A stretch of DNA of 64,000 bases from Petunia secreta (GCA_029990175.1 JARKIP010000010.1:43828001-43892000), one strand, 5' to 3'. Shown: positions 45,791 to 58,197, counted from the first letter of the stretch. Translations and numbers: made by a program. Notes: generated from the letters alone by a model not told the origin.

Positions 45791-48700
45791 CTTCCATGTT
45801 TTTTGTGGTGGTCCATTGCAGCCTCCTTGGCTCAATTGTGCAGCCTTTGACCTGGTCTCAATGATTTTTTTTCCTCTTAACTCTTGTAATTGTCTCCCCG
45901 TCATAGCTTGTTTACCTTTCCACTTCACACCAGTTGGTGGATTACGGCCAAGATCTGCAGTCACATTTGATTAGCACTTGATATTTTTGGTCCTATTAGA
46001 AGGCATTCCAGGCTGCACATAAAGATAAATAGTTAGTACTTTGCAAATTTGATATGAATATATCACATATGAAGGTTTACTACTTACATTGTAGATAGAG
46101 AAACCACTTCTGTATGTAACATTCCCATTCCCACCACCCTAGGTCTTTTATAGGCTGGATTATCACTTGTAGAACTCTTAGGTCTGCCCCTTCCTCTTCC
46201 AGTTCTGGATGTTGTAGATGGGACCTAATTTGAAGCATTGCAATTAACACTTGAAAGACCTGTAGTACTGGATTTTGAAGCTGAAGAAAGAGCTGCATTT
46301 TTGGCTTTTGAAGGAGCTGCACTTCTTGATCTTGAAGGACCTGCAGTACTGCATTTTGAAGGACCTGCAGTTGCAACTGATGAAGGACCTGCATTTGCAG
46401 TTGATAAAGATGGAGCAGTTGGAACAGCTCTATGACAACCCCTTTTATTGTGGCCCTTTGCATGACAGAGTGTACATGTCATCTCCATTCCCCTTCTAGA
46501 CAACTTATCTGTATGTATAATACTAGGTAGTCACAGTTCTATAATAGTTGAAAGGATTGATAAATGCATAAAAAAATAAAAAGCAACCATACCTGTCTTG
46601 TTCTCAGTAGGCTCTTTTCTTCTAAGTTTCTTGGGCCTGCCTGGCATCTTTCTTACTTTGGGAGGAATCACAGTTGGATTATTTGATGGTGGCCACATCT
46701 TCATATTCACACAAGGCTGGATGAAGTGACTGTATACTTTCATGTATGTTTCTTTTGTGTACCAGTGTGCAATGTAGTTCATTGGGTCAAGATTTCTTTG
46801 GTTAAGAGCACAAATAGCATGAGGGCATGGTATGCCTTTGAGGCTCCATACCCTACAGCTACAGGTCATACTATTCATATCCATCTTGTGCTTGTAATCC
46901 CCACCTTCAAGCACTTTATAGCCTGTGTCACCATTCCAATTAATGCTACACTTCATAGACCTTTCTATATTTTCATCAAACACCTTCTTTGCTATAGGGG
47001 ATATGCTATGCTTCTATTTCAGTCCAAAATCTCTCAATTTTCTTATTCTATCCATCATTTTCACCCTTATCTCCTCAAGCATTATGATAATTGTCTTCTG
47101 CCTAGCCTCCAATATCCATGCATTAAAACTCTCAGCCATGTTATTATCTACACTATCACAGTTACTAAATGGCTGAAAGTAAACCTTTGACCAGGTTTCA
47201 ATATTGTAGTACAATAAGCCATCTACACATTTTTTTCCACCTATTTTTTCCATCCAATCTAAGTTTTCTTTATACTCAGCCTGGAATGTGCTTCTACTGC
47301 ACCTCCAAGAACAGTTCCTTTTCTCTATGCCACTCCATTTTTTGGACCAGTTAGCAAGGATGTGCCTGGCACACATCCTATGCTCAGAGTTGGGCAGAAC
47401 ATCACAGATTGCTTGATATAATCCCTACAAAATAAAAATGAAACGTAATAAGACAAATAAATAAAATTAGTCTAAATAATTTGATAATTTAAATAAATAC
47501 TTACCTTCTGCATGTCTGTCAAAATAGTAACATTTGTTCCATCTCCCAGCTCAAGATCATGCTGCAGCAACTTAACAAACCATGTCCAAGTATGCTTATT
47601 TTCAACTTCCACTACTGCCCAAGCTACTGGCAGCATCTGATTGTTACCATCTTTACACACAGCAGTTAGCAATTGCCCTTTGCATACACCTTTCAAAAAG
47701 AATCCATCCAATCCAATACATGGCCTAATACCAGCTTTGAATGCCTTCTTTAAGGCATCAAAACATATATAAAAACCTAGAAACATTTTTCTCCCTTCTT
47801 CAAATGTTTCTTCACTTAACTTCACTACACAAGTGCTGCCTGGATTTGACTTAATTATCTCATCCCTATAGTCTAAGATTCTGCTAAACTCCTTCACATG
47901 GTCACCCATAATCTCCTTCAACACTATGTTTCTTGCTCTCCTACAAACAGTCCTACCAATATGCAGTTCAAGCTCATCTCTAATTACTTCTTGGAACTCA
48001 AACACCCTTATGTATGGTTGCTGCATGATCCTCTTATTGTAGTGTTGTGCCAGAAACTTTGAGTTGCAAAGCTTATTTTTGTTAGTTGGGTCACAACTGT
48101 GAAGTGGTTGATAATTCTTGACAACAAAGTCATTTGTTCTTTTGTCTAAGCTAGCAAATAACAGCCAAGAACAGCCCTCCTTGCACCTACACCTCACTCT
48201 AGTTTTTTCATTCACATGTTTTTCTATGTTAACCCTCTCTTGAACTGCATATTTGGTCACAGCCTCCCTAAATTGATAAACACTCTCAAATACAAGCCCA
48301 GTCTCCCACACAACTATCTCACAATTTGGATCATATTTAACTCTTTTTTGGTCTTTCTTCTTCTAGCTTTTTTCTGCTCAACCACTCCCTCACCTCCATA
48401 ATCATCATCTGTATCAGTCTCAAAGCTAGCAGCCTCATCTGAAGGGTAATAAGGCTCATCACCACCTAACTTACCCTCCAGACTTTTCTTCTTCTTTTTT
48501 GCTTCATATTCATTATACCCCACATCAGGCCCCTTCTTCTTGCCACTTACTTTAGCATTTTTTGGTTCAGGTGCTTTATCTTTCCTTTTTCTTCTCTCTA
48601 CAGTCCTCCTCACCTCCCTAAAACTCCTATACTCCTCCTCATTTACATCACTGCCATAATCTGCTTCCACTTCATCAAACAGCTCTAGATGGTCAGAATC

Positions 48701-49284
48701 TGAGCTATTCTCAGTTTCATAATCAGACCCCACATCAACATCCTCACCTTCAGTATCTACAGATTGTTGAGGTGGTGGAGGTGGTGGATCTGAAGTAGGA
48801 GCTGCCTCACTATGAACAGGATCTGAAGGAGCTGCCTTACTTTGAAAGGGTGTTATAGATGCTGCCTCTTCAAAGTTAAGGCCCTCACTACCCCTTGGTC
48901 TTGACTAACATCTTTATCAACAGCCCCACCCCATTGGTCTACATATTCAATAGTAGGCTCAGCCAGTACAGGTTCTTCAATCAAATGCCCAAGATAACAC
49001 ACTAAAGTATCTCCATTATTTAAATACTCTACAATACCCATAATATTCCTATCATTTTTTATTTCTACCAACATACCACAAACAGGGTGTTTCACATAAA
49101 TGAGAGCTGCCTCACTATTATACCCTAGTTCTTTGGCATAGTCGTTCAGCTCAAAGTAAGAAAATAAGTCTATGTCAACATTAAATGTAATCTTTGTATT
49201 ACCACCAATATAAGGATTATCCATTGAATCTAATTGGAGAACCCCACCATGATGAATTTCCAAATTAACTAACACAAACGACAT
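45789..49284 (-). pseudogene. MURA-type MULE transposase, recently broken
   Basis: The start is taken at ATG 49284 (MSFVLVNLEIHHGG). Residues 1-110 resemble the PB1-like N-terminal region of plant MULE proteins (FSYFELNDYAKELGY). After a Pro-rich, acidic and Lys-rich linker (48860-48350) comes the MuDR DNA-binding region (VYQFREAVTKYAVQ, CKEGCSWLLFAS). The MULE catalytic domain follows (CIGLDGFFLKGVCKG, ILTDMQK; exon border 47505/47424; EHRMCARHILANW, NNMAESFNAWI). The SWIM finger is CSCRVWSLKGIPCPHAICAL at about 46875-46815, and the CCHC knuckle is CTLCHAKGHNKRGC. Introns at 47504-47425, 46592-46509 and 46087-46013 have GT-AG ends. Defects: frameshifts near 48885 and 48350, TAG after DFGLK (about 47013), TAG after NCNASN (about 46227). 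Confidence 0.85.
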
Positions 49285-50208
49285 GTTACAACTTGAATAT
49301 AGTAGCAAAAAGGAAAAATTATTCAGACTTAAATGCATGGCTTAATGTAGCAAATACATGACCAAATTAATTTAAGCAAAAACTATTCAGACTTATGTCA
49401 TGACTTAATTAAACAAATACACGACCAAATTAATTTAAGGAAAAACTATTCAAGAAAAACTTATTCAGCCTTAAATGCATGGCTTAATGTAACAAACACA
49501 CGACCAAATTAATTTAAGGAAAAACTATTCAGATTTATGGCATGACTTAATTTAAAAAATATTTACAAAACTCTAGGTTCAATATAAAATGTACAAAACC
49601 CTATGTTCAATATAAAATTAGGGATAAAAAAATCTAACCTTTTTGCAGATTCTCCACCAAAGATAAGCACAGAATCGACAAAAACTTTGAAGGAGACAAA
49701 CAGGCCGATTTCCAACTAACGCTTCCAAAATCGTCAATAAAAAATACTAAAAAGCAATGGAAAACATCAAATGGATCATGTATTGTCTATCATTGTTAGA
49801 TAATTACACGTTTTTACTTTGATTGAGGCGGGTATTTTTTAGGGTTTTCGATCGACAAAGTAAAGGGGAAAGGGAAAAAGTTAAAACGGGTAAACTGAAT
49901 AGGTGGGAAGGGGAATGGGTAAAAAGTTAAAAAGTTTAATTAGGTTTAAGGGTTAATTAGTTTTTAATTTAAATTATAACTAAAACATGTTTTAATTTAG
50001 TAAATCGTCTGATTTAACTTAAATATACACGTGACAACACCAAATAGCGCGTGTTATACAATCACATTTTTAAAAATGGGTCAGGCCTTGAAAAGGTGTA
50101 AATAAATTCACTTCGAACAATATTAGAGGGGTACGAGGTCGCCCGTAAAGGTTGAGTGTGTAACTGACCTTTTGGGTACAACATCAGGGGGAGTTTAGTA
50201 TTTTTGCC

Positions 50209-50239
<31 letters not shown>

Positions 50240-50285
50240 GAGTGAAAAGCTGAAAGTGGACACGTAAACATAAACGGAGGGAGTA

Positions 50286-51266
50286 TAATTGGATCTACTC
50301 ATCCAAAGATGCTTTGCGAATTGCGACGATTATCTAGCGACGATTATCCACTCATCCTGAATCCTGATCAGATAATCAAACTTTGAACTTTTGGATCATA
50401 AACTGTTTATAAAATCTACTTTTTTTATCTTGTATAAACTTGAAAAACCAACATATATTCACATTCTGTCAGGTGTATATTTTGACCTAAGTAACTTACT
50501 CAATCTTGATCTGTCTAAACTTGTATTAGGTGAGCAATTAGGTTATAACGTATATTGTCGTTCAACTCATGTGATCTACTTGTTTCATTTTGAGAAGAAG
50601 AAAAAGACAGAACATATATCCGATCATAATGTAAACCTGATCGAATCCGTCATTAGGCAATGTTTGTCTTGAGGATAAAGATTAGTTATAAATATGGACG
50701 TTGCAGATGAAAATTACTATAATCCTTTTGGCTGGTCTTCTTTTCAAATTTATTTTCCTATCAAGTTGTGGGCGTACGGCAGCACCACGATAAGTTTACA
50801 TCATGATTAGGCTCATCGAAAAAGATCTAAAATAACATGATCAATGAAAGTGGACACTTTCATGCATGTTTCCCCGACACCCATTGACTCTAACATTAAA
50901 TATTTTCCAAATTAATTACGAACAACACAAGAAGTTGTTAGAGTAACATAACTTCCCTTAGTCCTCCTTCAATTGGCATCATAAATTGCCACAAATAATG
51001 TCTTATCTAATGGGCTGGCAGGTTATCGTCATGCTTCTGTTTTTATGACATCAACCCACTTCCATCGAAGTTTCGAAATTTGCAAGCAAACTTGGTAAGA
51101 ATATTAGGAAAGAGGGTAGTGATCACATATATCCGTAAAACCCTTTTTTGGTCTTTTGGATTGGACCGCTTTGATTCCCTTGTCATTTCTTCCCACCATT
51201 ACAATACCTCTTACTTTATCCCTCCACGCTCTCCTCTTTGAGAAGATATGTGAAAGTCTAATAAGT
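50286..51266. other. Intergenic, nothing recognised
   Basis: AT-rich sequence right of the nested block. No coding signal, tandem repeat or RNA gene is visible; the 93-codon ORF at 50391 has no recognisable domain and no gene context. Confidence 0.5.
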
Positions 51267-51268
51267 TA

Positions 51269-51517
51269 CTCCCTCCGTCCCAAATTAGTTGACACTTTAG
51301 CAATTATCATTTGTCCCAAATTAGTTGACATTTTAGGATTTCAAGACAAAAATTGTTAGTCTTTTCCAACTATACCCTTAATACATAAAAGAATTCTCAA
51401 CAAAATTTAATAGTCAAACATTAAATAGGGGTAACATAGTAAAATACACTCTATTTATTGGTTTTCTTAATGGACGTGAAGAAGCTAAAAGCGACAACTA
51501 ATTTGGGATGGAAGGAG
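51269..51517. mobile_element. Stowaway MITE, 249 bp
   Basis: CTCCCTCCGTCCCAAATTAG at the left and its inverse CTAATTTGGGATGGAAGGAG at the right, flanked by TA (51267-51268, 51518-51519). The left end is followed by a second CCCAAATTAGTTGACA copy (51316). Confidence 0.85.
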
Positions 51518-51519
51518 TA

Positions 51520-52158
51520 TTTACTACCACTTTACTAGAATTAATTTAATCAAACTCCAAACTTATAGTATTAACTTTAATAGATTCACAAGATATACGC
51601 ATCTTCAGAAAAGTGACTATTAAAATATTTTTCACCCCCATTGATGAGATAGTATTTGACGAATTGTGAAATTTACGAAATTAATTCACTTTTATTCTTG
51701 ATTCTTGGTATCGATTTTTCATTATTTATTTCAAGTTAGATTTTTAATTCAATATTTGACTTGTTAAATGATAATAATGCCAAACAATTACTACTAGAGT
51801 ACAATGCAAAGTTTAAAAATGAATTACGTGTTGGAAGGGGAAAAGGGTAATTCAGTGGTTTGATTGACGGCAATGATGTGAATCAACCATTTATTTCTTC
51901 ACCACTACATTTATTTTCTCCATCGTTTCCGTTCTGGATTTTGTATGATTTGATGGGTTACTAGGGAATGCTAAATAGACCACACAAGGAGGAATACAAC
52001 GCGCGTAGACAACCCTTTCCCCAGTGACTCACCACTGATTTGTTCCTCCACACTTTCCAATTCTACATTCATTGCGTCCTCGTCACAAAAAAAAAAATCA
52101 CATACTATGAAGTTTAAAGAAATAAATTCACTCCATCAGTACAATTAATCAGTTACAA
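51520..52158. other. Intergenic, nothing recognised
   Basis: AT-rich DNA without ORF or repeat structure that I can name. Confidence 0.5.
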
Positions 52159-52416
52159 CTCCCTCTGTCCTATTTTATTTGTCATAGTTACTGTTTCGAG
52201 AGTCAAACTTCTTAAATTTGACCGTAGATTATGATATAAAATTTTTAACTTTTCTTAAATAAAATTTACATATTTGAAAACTACATGAAAAGTACTATAA
52301 GTCACAATAAATTATAACTCAAAATATTTCAAAGATATATATAAAAATTACGGTCAAAGATAAACTCATTTGACCCTCGAAATCCGAACTACGACAAACA
52401 AAGTGGGATGGAGGAT
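52159..52416. mobile_element. Stowaway MITE, about 258 bp
   Basis: CTCCCTCTGTCCTATTTTAT pairs with the inverse of AAAGTGGGATGGAGGAT at the right. Inner repeats GAGAGTCAAACTTC and GACCCTCGAAATC are also inverted. The right end is followed by TA; the left TA is worn. Confidence 0.75.
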
Positions 52417-53372
52417 GTATATATTACAATATTATTTTATTTTTCAAGTGATCAGTAGATCAAATTTGATATAAAGGAGTATATGTTATTTATAAGTCAA
52501 TTTAACTTAATTAATAATATAAAAGTACTCCATGTTACTCCATTACTGCACGGAATAGAAATTCTTTTTTCTCTCTCCTTTCCATTCATATTTCCTAGAG
52601 ACTGATCTTGTAAGTTACTCAAATCTGGTGAGCAATTGTCTGACTTAAACGTTAGGATGAACATGTACATAAATCAAATTAATGACTTTGTTCTTATCCT
52701 CCAATCTCCGAATTAAGTGCTCCCTCCATCCCTCTTTCCCTAGCTAGAGTCCTCGACACTAAATTTTAAAACAAAATTGATACTTGGATAAGTTCAAAGA
52801 CGATATTGATAAGACATTTTTTCAAGCTTTAAGGAACGATGTAACTCCATTCATATTTTCCTTTCCCAATTTCAACAGAATTAACATATGCACTCATACT
52901 TTTTCTTATTACTAGTACGTCATGACTCATACTCGTTGTATAAATGATAATTAAAGGTTACATGATTTATAATAAATTCATATTTGATTAATTGATTTAA
53001 CTCTGATAGTTAGGCTAAAGAAAGTGACACATTAAGATAAAGAGTTTAAGTCTAATGCTGTGATGACAGAAAATATATTTACGAAATCAAATAACTTATA
53101 GGTATCCTTTCTTATTTATAAGTCATAATTTGACTTGAGACAAATTTTTTTTTTTAAAAAAAAATAACCATCGCGTTTGAAATTCATGATTTACGAGAAG
53201 TCATAGATATTTGTGGGCTTGAAACTTTGAAATTAAATTATATTTTAATAATAAAATGTATCATTCTTTTTTCAACATAATTAGTAAACAAATTATGTCA
53301 TTCTTTTCAAATCCAATGAGGTAATTCTTACAAAAAAAATCTATTATAAATATTCTTAGTAATCTATAATTA
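52417..53372. other. Intergenic, nothing recognised
   Basis: Very AT-rich, with short homopolymer runs (for example 53150-53165) and no feature I can support. Confidence 0.5.
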
Positions 53373-53374
53373 TA

Positions 53375-53623
53375 CTTCCTCTGTTCCATAATGGATGTCA
53401 TGTTTTGGATTTTGAGAGTCAAACGAGTTTAACTTTGACCGTAATATTTTCATATATATTTTAAATTATTCTTAATTGTGACTTATAGTACTTTTTATTT
53501 AGTTTCTAATATATAAACGTTGTTCCAAAAAAGTTAAAGAATATATATTTAAATTTACGGTCAAAATGAACTCGTTTGACTATCGAAATTCGAAACATGT
53601 CATCTATTTTAAAACAGAGGGAG
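53375..53623. mobile_element. Stowaway MITE, 249 bp
   Basis: CTTCCTCTGTTCCATAATGG at the left pairs with the inverse of TTTTAAAACAGAGGGAG at the right, flanked by TA on both sides (53373-53374, 53624-53625). Subterminal GAGAGTCAAACGAGTTTAAC is mirrored by GAACTCGTTTGACTATC. It lies about 340 bases upstream of the pirin TATA box. Confidence 0.85.
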
Positions 53624-53819
53624 TAATAGGTAACGTGCTAGCTAGTGTTGCATATATTCCCTAAAATTTGCCAGAAGTGTAAAAAGATTTTAGATGTTTG
53701 AAAAAATAAATAGCTTCGTTAGAAATAAATGAATGAGAGAATTAACAGGTAAACGCTGGGCAGTGTGAATTGAATGGGAGAATTAAAGTAGATTGGTGAG
53801 ACATCATGAAAACGCTAGC

Positions 53820-54097
53820 CTGACGTGAGAATTGTATAGAAAATGGTCTCTAGTCTCTACATCTCAAGGAACCTCCAAACTTTCAATTTTGACTAGCTAA
53901 TTTCAACTAACGAACCCCCACCCCCCACCTTTCCTACCCAACCCCCACCCCTCCAAAAAGATTCCTATAAATTGGAACAGAAACATCAGTTTTTTATTCT
54001 CAAATACAAACTACAAGTACAGACAGGTTTAGAAGTTTTGGAAACTTTGCATAAGAAAAAAAAAACTTATAGTACTATTTATACAGTCTTAGTAGAA
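53820..54097 (+). promoter_or_regulatory. Pirin promoter and 5' UTR
   Basis: TATAAA at 53966-53971 suggests transcription starts near 54000, giving a leader of about 100 bases. Upstream are a C-rich patch (53911-53953, repeated CCCCCACC) and an ACGT-core motif TGACGTGAG at 53821-53829, a possible bZIP site. A TTG-initiated extension from 53972 exists but plants start at ATG, so the leader is non-coding. Confidence 0.6.
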
Positions 54098-57012
54098 ATG
54101 CCAGTGGTGAAAGAATCACGTTCAGTTGTCAAGAAGTTTCTTGCAAGGCCTCAACATGAAGGTCTTGGTGCTGTTGTTAGAAGAAGCATTGGAAGGTACT
54201 TATTTTTTTCTTCTAACAAAAAATGCACATTTTCTGATAGTTGCATGATTAAAAGTTCTTATGGACTGACCAAGATTTTTTTTTTCCTTTCTCAGGTTTG
54301 AGTTGAGATACTTTGACCCTTTCCTCGTTTTAGATGAATTCTCAGGTAAATTTCTCTTACTCTCTGCTTTATTTGGTTGGTATTGAATTTGATGTCATTT
54401 TATTCTTGACATTATACTAAAATGGGTGATATGATATTTGCAGTTTCTGCACCTGCTGGGTTTCCTGATCATCCACATAGAGGTCATATTCCAAATATGG
54501 TTCATTTTATTCGTGCTTTCTTCTGGCAAAATCGACTCTGTTTAATTTTAAATTAGCAATTTGTCTTCGCTGATGTTTTTTAGTCTCATTCTTGTTTCTG
54601 AATTTTGCAGGCTTTGAAACGGTCACCTACATGTTGCAGGTATAATTAGCTAGCATTCGTAGTCGCATCCATATATATACTATTTTTATTCGTGTGGATA
54701 TTTGTCAATGACTGAACTATAAATTAAAACTATATTAATTTCCATATTGAAGGCAGTGGTTGAGCAGATGTGATTATCTAACTTCTAAGAAAGCAACGTA
54801 TACTTGTTTAATTGAATAATTAAAAACAAAATATCCTGTTTAGTGCTGCTAATGCATGTTCAAATAAGACAAGTATATTTCTTATATAATGTAAATATCA
54901 AGCTGGCTAACTAGCTGGTAGTTTCATTGCATTATATTAGTATTGGTTTACTATCTTAAAATATGATAGAAATAAAAATGTGACGCATTTAGTACTTCAT
55001 ATATCTTGAAAGTCATTAAATTTCTATGGGATCATCAACTTTTGTGGTGGAGAGCTAGCAATGACACAAATAAGTACATTATGATGATTGATACCCATGC
55101 TTGTTTTAAAAGAGTTAACGCTAATCATAGAGGAAATTAGATAATCTTAGTAATAAGGACTATTCATTTGTAGCTCATTTTGCTAGACAACTTTTAAGGA
55201 TTGTGTTAATCATGATAGTAATATATATAAAATGTTCTCTTTATTTGATACCAGGGAGCTGTTACGCATGAAGATTTTGAGGGTCACAAAGGTACCATTG
55301 GAGCTGGTGATTTGCAGTGGATGACTGCTGGAAGAGGAATAGTTCATTCTGAAATGCCTGCTGCTGAGGGAACTCAAAAGGGTTTACAACTGTGGATTAA
55401 TCTCTCCTCCAAACATAAAATGTCAGTCAACCTTCAACTCCATTTGGTCTATTTCATATGACAGTACTCTTTATATTTTATTTTATTAAAAAACTAATGT
55501 CGTCTTTTTCTGTTTAGAAATTCTTTACTTTTAACTTTCTATTTTACACTTAGGGGGTCGTTCGGTTTGGCTTTGCTTTTACGCGGGTATTAACTATTAA
55601 CGCGGGTATTAGTAATGTGTGTATTAATAATATGTGTATTAATAATGTGGGTATTGATAATGCGGGTATTAGTTATGTGGGGTTTAATAATGTGGGTATT
55701 TGCCACGCATATATTATAATGTAGGGATTATTTGTTGAATCACTGATATATTACAAATTAACAAAAAATATTATTATTTAAAATATTTATTTATTTATTT
55801 CTTAAATAAAATTTTAAAATATCCTTATTATTACGGGGGTTAATTTTGTCATTTTAAATTTTAATACCTGCATTATTAATACCCACATTATTAATACCAT
55901 CTTCTACCCCGCATAAAATAATACATAGATTCCCGCATTAATAATGCGGGTATTAATAATGCGGAATATACAAAAACGCAACCAAACGTTGCACTAATTT
56001 TATGCGGGTATTAAATTTTCCCAGAAAACCAACCGAACGCTGCGCTAAAATAACGCAGAGTTTTGCACGGGTATTAATGTTTAATAAGGGGAACCGAACG
56101 ACCCCTTAATGACATATACTCTTACAGTCTTACTGTCCGAATATTGATATCAGCATGTGTATGATCACAAATTCAAATTGTATTGTTGGTATGTGGATAA
56201 AGTACTCTCTTTCTTTTATAATCTCCCGGTCCAATCAAACGTCATTTTTATAAAATGAAATGGAAGGAGTTCTTATTCATATAAGTTGAACTCCAGAGTT
56301 AAAAAATTAAATTTAACTCTTATCTAAAAGATAACTTCATGTAATCGCCATAAAAGGTGAATTCAATAACCTGAAAAACAAGGCAGAATATCGATTACAA
56401 CAGATCATACAAAAGTTTATATTAATGTCCATGGGCACCTGGCTATAATTTGCAAGTGGGAAGAACATAATATTTCATCTAACTATACTTGTATATGACA
56501 GGATACAGCCACGTTACCAAGAGATATCAAGCGAGAACATAGCAGAAGCAGCAAAAGATGGGATCAAGGTGAGAATTATTGCAGGGGAGGCATTAGGAGT
56601 AAAGTCACCAGTATATACTAGGACACCAACAACGTATTTGGATTTCACTCTAAAATCGGGAGCTCATCTTCAGCAACCAATACATAAATCATACAATTCA
56701 TTTGTGTATGTCTTGGAAGGAGAAGGCATTTTTGGCCCCGACTCAAGAACTTCACCAGTATCAGCACATCATCTCCTTCTTCTAAGTGGCTCTGGTGATG
56801 GCCTTGAGGCATGGAACAAATCAACAAAGCCATTAAGGTTCATATTAGTGGGTGGTGAACCATTGGGTGAACCAGTAGCACAGTTGGGGCCTTTTGTGAT
56901 GAATACTGAAGAAGAGATTGACCAAACTGTTGAAGATTTTGAGAACTATACTAATGGTTTTGAAAAAGCTAAGCACTGGAGATCTGAAGCCAGAATTGAG
57001 CTTGACTATTAG
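54098..57012 (+). CDS. PRN: Pirin-like protein (six exons, 297 aa)
   Basis: Exons: 54098-54195, 54296-54345, 54444-54482, 54611-54639, 55255-55421 and 56502-57012. All introns are GT-AG and the sum (894 bases) is an intact frame with stop TAG at 57010. The protein starts MPVVKESRSVVKKFLARPQ. The N-terminal cupin carries the pirin metal ligands: HPHRGFETVTYML (two His of the H-x-H type) and GRGIVHSEMP (His and Glu). The C-terminal cupin includes SFVYVLEGEGIFG and SAHHLLLLSGSGDGLE. The end PFVMNTEEEIDQ is typical. Pirins are nuclear or cytosolic iron-binding cupins; plant members are linked to G-protein, blue-light/ABA and cell-death responses, and some pirins are quercetinases. No breaks are seen. 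Intron 5 is long because it holds a MITE. Confidence 0.95.
55553..56105. mobile_element. Tourist/PIF-Harbinger-like MITE in pirin intron 5
   Basis: GGGGGTCGTTCGGTT at the left pairs with AACCGAACGACCCC at the right, with the 3-bp target duplication TTA (55550-55552, 56106-56108). The interior is a long imperfect hairpin of GCGGGTATTA(A) motifs in one arm and inverted copies in the other. There is no transposase. It lies entirely within intron 5, away from splice sites. Confidence 0.85.
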
Positions 57013-57138
57013 TGCTGCAAATAGTTGAATATCGTCATTCATTCTTTAGTTAGTCTTCCATATGACCATATATCACTAAGCACATTTAACTTTCAATTAA
57101 ATGAGATGTGCACTTTTACTTTTATCCTTCTGCTCGTG

Positions 57139-57771
57139 AATCTTAAAAGATTTACTGACTTAGTTATCCAAACGTTATGTTAAGTTTGTGCCATTGTACT
57201 CCATACTTGAGGGTAGTCTAGTTTTTAAACATTGTCTAAATATAACATGAGTTTAACTAATATCCACTGACAGTGTAAACTTTTTTTACACCATCGAGTA
57301 ATTAAAAGCCTATTACAAGTAAATTCTCAAATATTCTTGTTTGTTTTAATATCAACAAGCCTAATACTCCTTTAAATAGCTAATCTAGCTTAGAAATTAC
57401 CAATGATTGAGTTGCAATTGAAGAACTGACCCTCAAGAATCGGAATAGTAAAATTGTAATCCATATAGTAGTTGGTATCTTGGACAATAAAGGAATGATG
57501 GAGACTTGAATAAGCCAAATCATTATCCTAATTAAAGTTTAAATATCAAAACAAGTAAAAGTATATGAAAATTTACTTGTGATAGACTTTAAATTACTTG
57601 ACGTTGTAAAAAAAAAGTTTATATTGTTGATGGATTTAGTTAAACTCATGTTATATTTAGACTATTTTAATAACTAGATTGCCCTCAAATATGGAGTACA
57701 ATGGCACAAACTTAACATAAGGCTTGGATAAATGAGGTAACAGTTAATAAGTCAGTAAATCTTTTAAGATT
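57139..57771. repeat. 633-bp foldback sequence downstream of pirin
   Basis: The left arm (57139-about 57370) and right arm (about 57535-57771) are inverted copies: AATCTTAAAAGATTTACTGA, GTTAAGTTTGTGCCATTGTA, CTAAATATAACATGAGTTTA and ACAAGTAAATT all recur inverted. The arms are about 235 bases with mismatches, and the loop is about 165. No target duplication is clear. It is probably a MITE, but no superfamily can be assigned. Confidence 0.8.
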
Positions 57772-58197
57772 GAGGTTAAATCTCTTTAAGTCTTATGATC
57801 ACAAGGACCAAAATAAGAATTTTAATACTCCTAATAACTAAGGAACCAAAAGTGCCAGATATATTATTCCAGTCTTGCTTTTTCGATGCTTATTTTCAGG
57901 TTTGCATAGTACTTTTTTGACAGTATGGAAAACTATCTGTTGCCCATGTCTCCAAAGCACCCCATTTTCATAGCAAATGATAAGGCTCATTTTGGAATGT
58001 TCCCCACTGTATAATGATTCATCATGTTGTTGTTCTCTTTTTAATTACAATGACGGAGCATTAACTTAATTTATTCTTCTGAAATGTTGATAACAGAACT
58101 TTTGGTGTCACGAACAAGGAAAAAGAAAAAAGAAGTGATTGTTTCTGTTCTTTATTATAATAATTTTGATAGATTTTAAACTTTACAAGCTTACTCC
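57772..58197. other. Intergenic, nothing recognised
   Basis: Short AT-rich gap between the foldback and the Tat LTR. Confidence 0.5.

Larger units (their letters stand above)
38004..50208. mobile_element. Mutator-like element (MULE) with two genes
   Basis: Target duplication TTAATTTTTT is at 37994-38003 and 50209-50218. Long terminal inverted repeats (about 135-140 bp) begin GGCAAAAATACTAAA. The left one reads 38004-38052 and resumes at 44338 after an LTR-element insertion; the right one is about 50070-50208. Shared blocks include GTCAGTTAC, ACTCAACCTTTACGGGCGAC and AATATTGTTCGAAGTG. Without the insertion the MULE is about 5.9 kb. Inside are a MURA-type transposase (minus, 49284-45789) and, convergent to it, a small GRF-zinc-finger gene (plus, 44730-45348). 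Confidence 0.9.
37328..50283. mobile_element. Stowaway-like MITE split by later insertions
   Basis: The left end CTCCCACTGTTTATATTT (37328) pairs with the inverted right end CTCCCTCCGTTTATGTTT (ending 50283), and both are flanked by TA (37326-37327, 50284-50285). The MITE's own sequence is only about 290 bp, divided into 37328-37498, 37961-38003 and 50209-50283. It holds a Tourist-like MITE and the MULE. Confidence 0.65.

Noticed and set aside
46080..46463. Leu/Gln-rich 127-codon minus ORF, and plus-strand ORFs at 46238-46499
   Set aside because: Shadow frames of the low-complexity Ala/Ser/Pro-rich tail of the transposase; the CCHC-containing frame is the real one.
53972..54097. N-terminal extension of pirin from 53972
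   Set aside because: It would start with TTG immediately after the TATA box; the ATG at 54098 matches pirin N-termini.
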